64,000 nucleotides of DNA from Terebella lapidaria (lineage: Eukaryota > Annelida > Polychaeta > Terebellida > Terebellidae): NCBI GenBank assembly GCA_949152475.1, contig OX424556.1:53216451-53280450 (forward strand), written 5' to 3'. Shown piece after piece: positions 22,110 to 31,476 of this stretch. The notes below the pieces were generated by a model. That model did no database searches and was not told where the DNA came from. It worked only from the letters and a program-made list of their open reading frames with translations. How positions within the stretch are numbered: position 1 is the stretch's first letter; each line of letters starts with the position of its first letter. The position numbers were made by a program, and so were the translations under genes.

Positions 22110-23305
22110 TCACGGCGGAGGGAGGTTGTGTGGCGTGGACGTGGAGGCGTGTGGATGTTGAGGCGGGGGCACTGTAGAGACTAGCGGTAGCGCAGACTGC
22201 GGAGCAATGACACCGTGTTGTCCGGTTCCTGGGAAGGACTGTTGGATGTCTGGCAACGCGGGAGTGGCGGCGTGTGAAGGTTGAGGCGGGGGCGCTGTGG
22301 ACACTAGAGGTATGGCAGACTGCGGAGCAATGACACCGTGTTGTCCGGATCCAGGAAACGACTGCTAGATGTCTGATAAGGTGGAGTGGAATGAGGGTCG
22401 GTGGCCGGGATGCTGGAGAAGCGGCGCCTGTTGAGAACTGCCTTGATATACACTGTTATGCTTGTACTCTCCTTGTTGCCATGCTTGCGTTCGTTGTGTG
22501 TACTGCCGCCTACCGTCCTTGGCCGGAACTAGTCGTCCATGGCCTGCCATTCGGTACAGGCTCTTCATGTCAGGAGAGTTATCCAGAACAGTTCTGAAAT
22601 TGTTTTCAGCAACACGTTCTACATGTGACTTGGATGATCTAATGTAGGTGCGTCTGTACTCAGGTCTTGCCTGCAGGTTTCCCTTTCGTCGTAGGACTTT
22701 AATTTTATCGGCTAGCGTTTCCAGTTCGATTTTCACAATACCTGTCTTTTGGTCGGCGCGTTTCAGTCGCTTGGTCCTCACGATTGGTACGTCACTCAGA
22801 CCCAGACCGTCTGTCAGCAGTCGGCGTCCTTGGGAATCTGTTGAGCTGCCATCGTCGGACAAGTTTATGACAACAACAGTTTTCTCAAACTCGAAGGGAG
22901 GATGTATCGTGTCATATGCTTCGCTGAGACGTTCGCTCAGTGAGTCCAGTTGTGTTTGGACTTCGAGTCGTAAGTTCAAAAAATTTTCCTCGCAATCGGC
23001 CTTGACCTTCGTGACTTGATCGTTGATTTCTCGAAATCTCTTATCAACGGAGATTTTAACGTCTTCTACAGATTGTTTCACTGCATTAACTTGTGAGTCG
23101 ATATGCTTCACAATATTCTGTTGGCCGAGTAATAATCTTTTCAAAAGTACCTTTATATGTCATCCTTGTGCGATATTCCCGATACAAGGTCTTGCCAATT
23201 GTCAGAAATGTTCTGCGCCGTTTCAAAATGTTCGTCTGTGGGTGATGGCCTAGCGTGGTCAACACTGGTAGCCTTTTTCTTCGATTGACGCGTTTTGCTT
23301 GCCAT
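22110..23305 (-). pseudogene. ORF1 of the second LINE (coiled coil, RRM-like, repeated Pro-rich tail)
   Basis: Begins at an ATG (23303-23305, MASKTRQSKKKA) and shifts frame near 23150. It continues with a long heptad-like region (about 60 residues, KHIDSQVNAVKQSVEDV...), then an RRM-like part (EKTVVVINL, ADKIKVLRRKGNL, RRTYIRSSKSH). A TAG at about 22365-22367 replaces a glutamine codon: the following repeat has DIQQSFPG where this one has DI-stop-QSFPG. The tail then repeats QSFPG(S/T)GQHGVIAPQSA(I/L)PLVST twice and ends at 22110. ORF1 proteins of this type bind element RNA. Confidence 0.8.
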
Positions 23306-23462
23306 TTTTCATAATATGCATCAAAACTGTTTATCCAAGATTAAGAGTATCCAAATTTTCGAACCATGAGTCATTTATCCTCTGGATGACCGAGATATTA
23401 ATAGATTTTTCAGATTTCTTGTGAACAAAATTTTACTTGTTGTTCTCGCCATGGACCGGAAG

Positions 23463-25233
23463 TTAGTTATTCCATGTATGAGGTAGCGTGTCAAACGCAC
23501 GACTCAAATCCATCATCATAGATACAACAACTTGATTTTGATCCAACGCATGCTTCCAATCTTCAACTAACCTTATCAAGACAGTCTGACAGCTATGTCC
23601 TTTCCGAAACGCAGCTAGCAGATTTGATAATTTATCATCAAAATAGTCCACAAGTTGATCACAAAATACCGGTTCATAGTCCTTTGAAAATGAGGGTAGA
23701 ATGCTAACCGGTCTGTAATTAACTTTATCCAAAGAGTCTGATTTTTTGTATATCGGAGAGACCTCTGCATCCTTGAGGGAGTCTGGACCAATTATCAACA
23801 TTGCCATATGCTTAGCCAAGACAGAAGCACCCATCTTCAGAAACTTCGGTTGTAATTTGTCGTGTCCCGTAGCTTTCCTTGGGTTCAAGGTCTGCAGTCG
23901 CTTCTCGATATCTTCTGCAGTGACATGAGAGAAACTGAAACAGTCCGTGTGTCCGACCATGGCGTCACGAATCCTATGTACACTGTCATGTTCACTGAGA
24001 GAGCCTTCCATGTCACTGGGAATACCGATATCTGCCGTCATAGACACAAAATATTCATTGAAAACGTCACACACTTTTGACGGATCATTTACCACAGAGC
24101 CATTTTCATACAATGTCACACATGAGTTTGTAGGTCCTGTTTTGTCACTGATGAAGGGCCTCACCATTTTCCAGAAACTTTTTTGAGCTTCACAATGTTC
24201 ATTAAAATACACATTTAATGATTTTTTCCTCATTTTGTTGACCATATTCCGCTGCTTTCGATATTCTGTCCAGTTTCCTCTGGTTGGTATTCTTGCACAC
24301 CGTCTACGCAACATAGCCTTTACGTTTATAGCCCTCCTTAGGTAAACCGTTTATATGCGGTATCTGGTGAGGCTTTAGCCGGCGACTCTTCAATGGGGCG
24401 TGATCGTTTACAATATCGCCAAACATTTTGCTGCAAAACCAATAACTGTCATTTACATCGTCAAAAACCTCACTCACGTGAAACGGGGCAGTGGACAAAT
24501 CAGCATTGAAACCTTGTTCATCAAACTTTTTCATACATCGATACGTTATGACTGGCCGACTTGCTACAGGAACATGCAATTTAGTGGCTGCACCAATCAG
24601 ATTGTGAAAATCACTGATACCCGTACACACATTAAACGTACCACACATACGATTTGGAACATCAGTAATGATGACATCTAAAACGGACGGATTTTGCACA
24701 TTTTTAAAACAAGTAGCATCCTGGATAATATTTGACATATCAAAAACATCGAGTACTCTATGCAATACGTCATGCTGCATTCTCATATTCACATTCAAGT
24801 CACCAATAATAATGGTTGAATGAAAGTCACCTTGGGTTCTTTGAAGTACCTGTTCAATGCTTTCCACCAGACGTTCATTTTTGACATTTGGTGGTTTGTA
24901 AAGTTCAAGGAATAGCCATTTTTCCTTGTGTATAATCACTTCAATTATAATACATTCAACAGATGTATATACCAAAGATTCCACATCAATGTGTCTTCGA
25001 TGAGCCAGGTCATTTCGAATATAGTACATCAAACCACCTTTCTGACCAGTGTTATCTTTTCTGAAACAGTTAAAACCAGATACATGGAAAGTATCTCGTG
25101 GAAAAGAGCAATCCAACTTTGTCTCGGAGAGAAATAAAATATCAACATTATTACCACTTAAAAGCTCTTTGATTTCCCCAAACTTCTTTCGCACACTATT
25201 TATATTCAAATGGGCGAAAACAAGACTTTTCAC
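23463..25233 (-). pseudogene. CR1-like ORF2, endonuclease and N-terminal RT half
   Basis: 25233-24304 is an AP-type endonuclease: AHLNINSVRKKF, LSETKLD, IIIGDLNVN, and SDF at the position of the usual SDH. A one-base shift at about 24310 (KRKGY against KRKAMLRRR) leads into 24314-23463, the RT fingers: KATGHDKLQPKF, VSPIYKKSDSLDKVNYRPVSILPSFS, AAFRKGHSCQTVL and the first catalytic aspartate in MMMDLSRAFDTLPH. The frame then enters the inserted LINE. The other half is at 17321-18331. Confidence 0.87.
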
Positions 25234-25326
25234 GTGCTTTGATCTAAATGTTTGGAGAATTTGAAGATGATTTCCCTTTGCTACATCACTTTCTGTAGCT
25301 ACCGGCGACCCTTCTTTGCCGAGTTC

Positions 25327-26389
25327 CTATCTTCTGTTTAACCCACAAAACTTTGCCTTATGCCCAGTGTGGTTGCAGTCATAGCAGGTGACAGGTCTAC
25401 CATGACGACACGTGCTCCTATCGTGGCCCTCCTCCCCACAGTAATCACAACCATGGTATTCCCGGCGATGACGTCGATGTTTGCGGGACGTGTATGTCGA
25501 CCAGGCATTGTCTGTATCCGGAGATGCCAGACGATTTTCCGTGTTGTAGTTTGTTTGCGTCAAGGACCATCCTTTCTTTGTGGACGTATTTTCTTCTGTG
25601 GCGTTCTTTCTTGTTGTAGGTCTGCATACACCTTCAGCTTCATTTTTGACATGGAGGTTCAGATTCCGTGCAAGCTTATTGGTTGCTGCATGTGTGAGAT
25701 GAACACCATCGCCCCGATAGTATCCATCATTTAGCGAGCCATCTCCCAGGGTGAAAGATGCGGTGTTATCGACATACGTCAATGATATATCATCTCTTTC
25801 CTCACACATCATCTGCAGTCCAGCATTTGTAGACTCGATAGATTCCTGAGTCTCAGATGAATTTAACCGAGGACAAATGCTGGAGACACAGATATTTTCA
25901 GCTTTCATTTTTGCAGCGTCTATCAAGTTGCCGTACGAGTTCACTATATCGGCTGGAGCTTTTCGTGGTTTGACATCACAGTCATTTGCACCAACAACTA
26001 GGGTTATACGTTCATAGCTGCGTTTCGTGTTTGTGATACATTCCATCACATCATGGATTTTGCCTCCCTTCAGAGACACTACGTCTGTATTTGCGAGTTT
26101 TGCCTCATCGATATCCCGTATGACGTTACTGCCAATAAGGAGGTCTCGAGTGGGGGCTTGTGGGGGGGTTTTGATGCATGGACTTCCAGGTCAAGGCACT
26201 AACCCTCTGTGAGAGCTCGATCACTTGCCCTTTGAGTTGGCCATTTGTTGTTGTCATTGTTTGAACCATGTCTGTGAGCTTTGACACAGCTTCCACTAGA
26301 TGCTCAACACGTTCAGCAGTACAACAACATTTATTGCATGCAGTGTGATTGATCCCCCTTTCACAACTATCAGTCTCCCGCGAGACGTT
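25327..26389 (-). pseudogene. CR1-like ORF1 with SGNH-type esterase and zinc knuckles
   Basis: The 5' part (26389-26170) encodes C-x2-C-C-C and a coiled-coil-like stretch (ERVEHLVEAVSKLTDMV) and then shifts frame near 26160. The main part contains LLIGSNVIRDID (block I, reaching upstream of 26079), the GANDCD block (GxND) and GDGVHLTHAA (DxxH), the signature order of SGNH hydrolases. Two CCHC knuckles follow (CDYCGEEGHDRSTC and CYDCNHTGHKAKFC). Esterase-type ORF1 proteins are known in CR1-group elements, where they may act on membranes or lipids during retrotransposition. There is no ATG at 26079; the frame simply continues upstream. Confidence 0.83.
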
Positions 26390-26404
26390 TAGACTGGATC
26401 GATC

Positions 26405-27174
26405 GGATATTTAGACTGGATATCTCTTCGACCGGAGTAACACCGCAAGCGATGTTGTACGGCCGGGAACTCAATCTGCCCGTGGATATTATGTATCCAA
26501 CTGCAGCTGAAACCAGTGCAGTTCCCCAGTGTGGTCCGGAGTACGACGAGTGGGTTCGCTGCACCCTGGCGAACGCCCATGATTTCGCGCGAGCGCGCCT
26601 GGACAAGTCGGCCATCCGGCAGAAGCGTGGCTATGACGCCCATGCTAAGGGCAGGCCTGCTTTTGCAGAAGCTGACAAGGTGCGCTACTATTATCCACCG
26701 CTTAAGCAAGGTAACAAATTTGCTAAGCCGTGGATAGGCCTGTTTACCGTGCTGAAACAGGTGACAGACGTGGACTACCGGATCCGGAGGGATTCTGATC
26801 CAGATAGGGTACTGGTAGTCCATATCGACAACCTGAAGAAGTACGAGGGCCCGCTCGTCATGGATCCGCCCATACAAGATGCGGAACCGGATGATGCTCC
26901 TCTTTTGAACACTTCCGGTCAGCATCCGCGGACCTCTCTGATCCGTCAGATGACGGTCCGGATGACATTACACCTGATCTCGGCGATCTGCAGGTACCCC
27001 CAATCCCTCCAACACCTGCGGATGACGGGCTGCCATGCTGGAAACCCCGTTCGCCGACCTGATATGGGTGGGATTAACGTTCCGCCCATGTGGATGGGTA
27101 TGCGGTATCCATCTATCACACCAGGGATGGATTTTAGGTCATTCTGTAGGGATCCGCACGACTTTCCTCCATGA
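26405..27174 (+). pseudogene. GypB integrase C-terminal part
   Basis: This resumes the integrase after the nested LINEs: R-I-F-R-L-D-I-SSTGVTPQAMLYGREL is the usual continuation of YVLMAY at 17164. It includes the LDKSAIRQKRGYDAH region and a GPY/F-like stretch (KPWIGLFTVL...VDYRIR) ending VVHIDNLKKYEGP. The ORF is open to 27174 but its last 80 codons have low complexity and may be non-coding. Confidence 0.88.
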
Positions 27175-27655
27175 ACAGTCATTTTGTGGCTATCTCCGGA
27201 GTTGATGTCCGCAGATATCTTTACATCGTAACGCCGACGCTCTGCATCCGCCCTCCCGTAGTTTCTAGCGCTAGGGACGTGCGGCAAGCCTATCCGCATC
27301 ATGTGGACTGCTGTCCGGTGTAGTTAACCCAATGCCTACGCTGGCCGGACCACTTTTGTGAATTAGCCGGACGCCCCTTGGTCCCGGGACAACCTCTTAT
27401 ATGGCCAGACTGAGTTTGGGATTTACGGCCGCTACGGGGGAAGTGCCTTCCCATGGAATTGGGGAACTGGCATATGGACGCGAGGAATGTGTCCGGATGT
27501 GAGGACTGATATCCGCGGTTCGTCCGCGTGACTCGTCCGGCCTTAGACTCACCGCGTGTGTGCACACTGCGGTGAGGGACTTCACACCGAAGGTGACGAA
27601 GTTGGGCCTGTATTCAATTATGGATATATTCCACCTCGGGTGGCGCCGATCATGA
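27175..27655 (+). other. GypB region between pol and the accessory ORF
   Basis: GC-rich sequence with no long ORF on the plus strand. The in-frame TGA at 27653-27655 is the last stop before the accessory ORF frame opens. I see no other feature. Confidence 0.55.
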
Positions 27656-28996
27656 CTACGTCAGGGTCGGCGAAGAACCGTATTTTCCACTACGGTCCGT
27701 GGCACTTCGGACAACGCGTCATGGACGACTGTTGGAGAGTCCGGCATCGTGTCGGCAGGCTCAAGCTACGCAGCTCGCCTGTCAGCAACTATGCGCCAGA
27801 CCCCGGTGGAGTACAAGACGGCAGCAGAGGCTGTCCGTGAACCGTCGAAAGTCCAACAGGTGGAAGAACGGACCCGGATTACCACGGTCGTGTCGGAGAT
27901 GCCGCAGATTGCAGCCAAGACACGCGTGACCTCCCCTATGCCACGGAGCACCCCCTCAAAGACCAAGGGGAAGAGCTCGTCCTCTGGAACCGCTCCGGAC
28001 CGGACGACCACCCTTCGGTCCCCTGGTGCCCTGTCGGCAGAGGAATATCCGGCCTTGCTGGAGGTGACAGTCCCCGGAGGTCCGTCAGAGAGGCGCGTGA
28101 ACCCTCCCGCCTCCTCGAGCTCCACGACGGTGGTCAAGCCTAAGACCTCTCGTGAGGCTCCCTCCAAGGCAAGTGGACCTGGACGTGCGCCACCTCTCTC
28201 GAGGTCGACGTCCGCGTCCTCTATCCCGATTGAAGGGACGTCCGCGGGATGGCAAAGCATCGCCTCCCTGAACATGGACTTCGTCAATCCGGTGGAGGAC
28301 GTACTCCGACAGTACAGTTCCGAGACTGCCAGCGCCTACGCGACTTTCTGCAAGTCTGTAGGCCAGGCGGTCGGCCACCCAAACCGCAGAGTACCTCGCT
28401 CTCTGGAACAGCTTAGCCGGTACCGTGTGGAGGCCTCTCGCGTCGCGTGCCACTCGGCACATGACCAAGGCCTCTTGGGAGGTACCCGGCGGAGCCTTGA
28501 GACCTACCGGACTCTGGTGGCGGAGCGTGAGCGGCAAGCTTTCCAGCAAGGGAAAGCCGCCGCCCGAGCTGCCGAGTCGGAGCAGTCCTCCCTCTCCCCC
28601 GAGGTTACCGCTGAGATGCAGCGGCTGGTGGCTGAGAATGAGGAGCTACGGCGTCGCTTAGGCGAAGCCGAGGCTGCTCAAGCTCGCCTCGTTCAGGGTG
28701 TCGACAACCCGGCGTCGTCCGCCTTGAACCAGTCCGTTGCTCAGCGGGCGGATGCAGCCCTGGAGCTGACCATCTACCCCATTTTAGTCAAGAAATGGGG
28801 AGAACGTACGGTCGGCCAGGAATGCACCTGCGATGTGGTAGAGATGTTTGCCGCCATAGCCAATCTAGGCGCGACATCTCTGCCAGCCTCCTTCCAGTTG
28901 GCACCGACAGGACCTGGCACGCAGGGCTCTTCAGTGAAGCCCCTGCAACCGCCGCCAGGCCTGCCTCGTCTGCCCGTGCAGCCGGATTTACAGTAA
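27656..28996 (+). CDS. Accessory ORF of unknown function downstream of GypB pol
   Basis: The frame is open from 27656 to a stop at 28996 (415 codons from a GTG at 27749). The first in-frame ATG is at about 27791, so the true start is unclear. The N-terminal 180 residues are Ser/Thr/Pro/Arg-rich and probably disordered. A middle helical segment (about 195-260) is followed by a strongly predicted coiled coil (AERERQAFQQGKAAARAAESE, then MQRLVAENEELRRRLGEAEAAQARL, about 265-320). A compact C-terminal part (LTIYPILVKKWGERTVGQ, about 340-385) ends in a proline-rich tail. There is no signal peptide or membrane segment, so it is not an envelope. It lies on the sense strand between pol and the polypurine tract and has no stop, unlike the rest of GypB. 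I do not recognise the family. Confidence 0.6.
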   Translation, partial: LRQGRRRTVFSTTVRGTSDNASWTTVGESGIVSAGSSYAARLSATMRQTPVEYKTAAEAVREPSKVQQVEERTRITTVVSEMPQIAAKTRVTSPMPRSTPSKTKGKSSSSGTAPDRTTTLRSPGALSAEEYPALLEVTVPGGPSERRVNPPASSSSTTVVKPKTSREAPSKASGPGRAPPLSRSTSASSIPIEGTSAGWQSIASLNMDFVNPVEDVLRQYSSETASAYATFCKSVGQAVGHPNRRVPRSLEQLSRYRVEASRVACHSAHDQGLLGGTRRSLETYRTLVAERERQAFQQGKAAARAAESEQSSLSPEVTAEMQRLVAENEELRRRLGEAEAAQARLVQGVDNPASSALNQSVAQRADAALELTIYPILVKKWGERTVGQECTCDVVEMFAAIANLGATSLPASFQLAPTGPGTQGSSVKPLQPPPGLPRLPVQPDLQ

Positions 28997-29600
28997 CCAG
29001 CTCCGCTCCGTGACCGTCTAGCTCGGCCGTGTAGGGACCCGTCTCCGCCGCCCAGCCCCAAGAAGGGCGGCACAGACGAGCAGCCGATGGAGGAGGAAGG
29101 CTAATGTAGCCTCGTCACTGCGGCAATGCTGCGGCGTGCCATAGTCGCTCCCGCGGCTCCACCCTGCCTCAGACTCGCCCTGCGGGTTTGAGGAGCCGGC
29201 CGGCAACCCTTTTTGGAGGTACTACTACTTTTGGTCACTCAGTGTGTCGTTTTACAAAATTTTTCAAATTTAAAGGTTAACCTTGAAGATATTCCAAAAA
29301 CTCGACACACCGTCCCTTTCGGCAGATGACCTTCCAAGGTCATCATCCTTTTCGGACTACCTCGGTCAAAATTTTAGCTTGTTTATTAGGGTTTATTCAA
29401 AATTGTAGAGCACGTTGTAGCTTACTCCGTAAGTCCAGGGGTCGTTCCCCATTCTCCCAAAACGGACCCTTAAGGTCTCAGTCTTTTGCGCCGTGACTTT
29501 CGGGTGTCGGCACCTTGCTTCCTTCCGGTTCCTGCATGCGATGCATTCGTCGTGTCTCCCAGTTTGGGCACGGACTGAGCATGTTGGGGACCAACATTGT
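28997..29600 (+). other. GypB 3' leader to polypurine tract
   Basis: Non-coding stretch between the accessory ORF and the polypurine tract. It is GC-rich at first, then contains TTCAAATTTAAAGG and CCTTCCAAGGTCATC. No ORF or RNA gene was recognised. Confidence 0.55.
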
Positions 29601-29610
29601 AAGAAGGGGG
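29601..29610 (+). other. Polypurine tract of GypB
   Basis: AAGAAGGGGG, followed by TAA and then the LTR start TGTGGCG at 29614. Confidence 0.8.
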
Positions 29611-29613
29611 TAA

Positions 29614-30050
29614 TGTGGCGATTTTGCCCAAAGATCGCGGCAGGTGTCTTTGCTGAACACTAACCAGTTTTACGGTCCATTTTTGGACGCTTCAGCTCGA
29701 AGCACGCGTTGCCCCGGCAACGCCCTCTAATCCTCTCTCGCCCAGTAAACTATAAGAATGGTTTGACCTAGATCTCCTTCGTGTCTCGTGTGCTGGGATA
29801 TATATACTCTGGCACCGTTTTGATCTGGGAAGTTGTCTCAGAGCAAGGCGAGAGAGACGACGGAGATCTCAGCCATGAGCTCTACGTCCTTGATCCGTGG
29901 CTATGAGAGATGAGATGAGAGAGTAATGACTGCGCCCGCAGTGACCCTCGGTGAGCGGACTTCCGCGAGGATCCGAGGATAGCGGGTGCGCGTCTGTGAT
30001 GACCTGTGGTGAGAGGACTATCCTCGAGGATCCCGGATAGCGGACGTTAA
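29614..30050 (+). repeat. 3' LTR of GypB
   Basis: Starts TGTGGCGATTTTGCCC and contains a TATA-like ATATATATA at about 29798. Its first ~200 bp align with the remnant at 12488 and with the reverse complement of the solo LTR at 59800-60324 (shared GGCGATTTTG, CCAGTAAACTATAA(G/C)AATGGTTTGA). The right boundary is uncertain because no TG...CA end with a matching target duplication could be found; the flank resumes family-D sequence by about 30057. Confidence 0.78.
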
Positions 30051-31010
30051 AACTTTAGAGAATTCTGTCAAAATCGGATAAGATGGTTGCCATGGCAACG
30101 GAAAAAAGAAGATGACACTATTGGCTATAACTCCGGCTCTAATCAATATTAAATTTTCAACTTATTTTTGTATTTTTCTTTGGCCAATTTCCGATCGAAT
30201 GGCGTACAACCGATGGTCTTAAGATCAAAACTCTCAATTATCGCCCAAGGTCGAAAATTTGGTGGTCACGATTTTATTACTTGTGAGTGTTCTGAGATTC
30301 GAGACCATATTGTGAAGCCAGTTATCAATCTGTTTGGAGCTTTTTCATTCATGAGATGTGCCTTGATAATAGAAACATAACGGTGAAATTTTACAGCTCA
30401 ATATCCGACGACAAGGTCAAGGTCACAGAAGAGGTCAAAATCGAAAAGTTGCAATAACTCCGTTTATATTCATGATTAATTTTCCCTTATAATTTTTTTT
30501 TTCTGTGGTCAATTCTCCATCGCATGCTTCGGGCAACACGTGCTTTCCATCATTTGACCAATGTCGTACGATCAAAATTCCCCATTATCGCCCAAGGTCG
30601 AGAATGTAAGGGTCATCAGCTGAAATTACCGATTCTTAATATTTCAAGTAGTAATAATTCAGAAACCACTGAAGATATTCAATAGAATATCACGCATTAT
30701 GAATCTGAGCCTTCAATTTTTTGAAGGTCAGTGTCAAGGATTCAGGCCGTGGTAAAAAAAATGGTCCAAATAGAGAAATCACATGAACTCTACTTTTAAT
30801 AATGATTAATCCTCCTATGATTTTTGTATTTTTCTATGGCCAATTCCTGACCATTTGATATATGACCAATTGTCGTATGACCAAGATCCCCGATTATCGC
30901 CCACGTTGAAAATGCAAAGGTTATCAGCTTTAATTTTAGAGACTAAATCTGAAGGGCGAGGGTCTGCAATCTCTGATTGTCCCGTTTTATTTGGGAAGAT
31001 AACTGGCACT
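30051..31010 (+). repeat. Right half of repeat family D
   Basis: Continues the family interrupted at 12487. Blocks of TTTTTGTATTTTTCT...GGCCAATT followed by TTATCGCCCAAGGTCGAAAAT recur at about 30168, 30495 and 30820, a period of 325 bp. Divergence between blocks is substantial, so the array is old. The GypB insertion is therefore younger than this array. Confidence 0.7.
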
Positions 31011-31455
31011 CAGTTGTGAATTAAATGTTGTGTAGCTTAGACATGTATCTGCACCAAACAAAACCTTTTATGATACAAACATTAAAAAAAAGGAAAACTT
31101 ATTTTGGCTTTTTTTGCAAAAAAGGCCTAAATTGACCCAAATTGCATCTTATGGCACTTTGCTCGAAATCTATTAAATAACTTTCTCTCTTATTTCATAA
31201 TTGAATCATGATTTCATGATTGACTTCATTAAGAAATAAATGGCCTTGAATTGCCCAAAATGCCCAAAACGTAGGCCCGAAATGGCCAGATTGCACCTTT
31301 TTATACTTTTCTAGAAATCTTTTCAGTAACATTATCTCTAATTTCACACATGAGTGGTATTTAGGATTGTTCAGCTTGTGTGATAAGGAACAGTTCTTTG
31401 AAATACTAAAAAATTCCAAAGTGTAGGCCCAAAAGTTCATTTTTGACATTAGAGC
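31011..31455. other. No recognised feature
   Basis: AT-rich sequence with repeated AATTGCCCAAAATGCCCAAAA-like stretches; probably decayed repeat. No gene seen. Confidence 0.5.
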
Positions 31456-31476
31456 GTTGGGGGCGAAGCCCCCAAC
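31456..31476. other. Perfect GC-rich hairpin
   Basis: GTTGGGGGC GAA GCCCCCAAC forms a 9-bp perfect stem with a GAA loop, and flanking AGAG/CTCT can extend it after a one-base bulge. GC-rich hairpins of this form often mark element termini (for example Helitron-type 3' ends), but here no neighbouring CTRR end confirms it. Confidence 0.7.

Larger units (their letters stand above)
18385..23466 (-). mobile_element. Second non-LTR retrotransposon (L1- or I-like) inserted in the CR1-like LINE
   Basis: About 5.1 kb. The 3' end on the minus strand reads GTGAATAAAGCTCATTCATTC, a microsatellite-type tail, at 18385-18405. It carries ORF1 (coiled coil, RRM-like) and ORF2 (AP-type endonuclease, RT, CCHC-type tail). 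It splits the CR1 RT between DLSRAFDTLPH and LLMAKLRAYG. The bases ACAT occur at both junctions, a possible short target duplication. Two frameshifts in ORF2, one in ORF1 and a premature stop in ORF1 make it non-autonomous now. Clade assignment (L1-like against I/Nimb-like) is open. Confidence 0.85.
17165..26400 (-). mobile_element. CR1-like non-LTR retrotransposon inserted in GypB (itself interrupted)
   Basis: The 3' end is at the left, a (TATCC)n tail (17165-17192 on the plus strand), preceded by AATAAATTTTA. Reading leftwards from 26395 come ORF1 with an esterase and zinc knuckles, an endonuclease, the N-terminal RT half (to 23463) and, after another inserted element (18385-23466), the C-terminal RT half (18331 to 17321). 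Without the insert it is about 4.15 kb and is 5'-truncated inside ORF1. The 5' junction carries a duplicated TTTAGACTGGAT (26388-26399 and about 26410-26421), so the exact breakpoint is uncertain. Frameshifts make it non-functional. Confidence 0.85.
12488..30050 (+). mobile_element. Degenerate Gypsy-type LTR retrotransposon GypB, carrying nested LINEs
   Basis: A second, older Gypsy family. It shows a 5' LTR remnant (TGTGGCGATTTTGCCCAAAGATC, 12488), gag, a broken protease, RT/RNase H, an integrase interrupted at 17164 and resuming at about 26405, an extra downstream ORF, a polypurine tract (29601-29610) and a fuller 3' LTR from 29614. The integrase frame joins across the insertion: the tyrosine codon at 17164 leads into R-I-F-R-L-D at 26405. 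In-frame stops and frameshifts show that it is dead. It has no close resemblance to GypA. The right end, about 30050, is approximate because no target duplication could be fixed. Confidence 0.88.
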
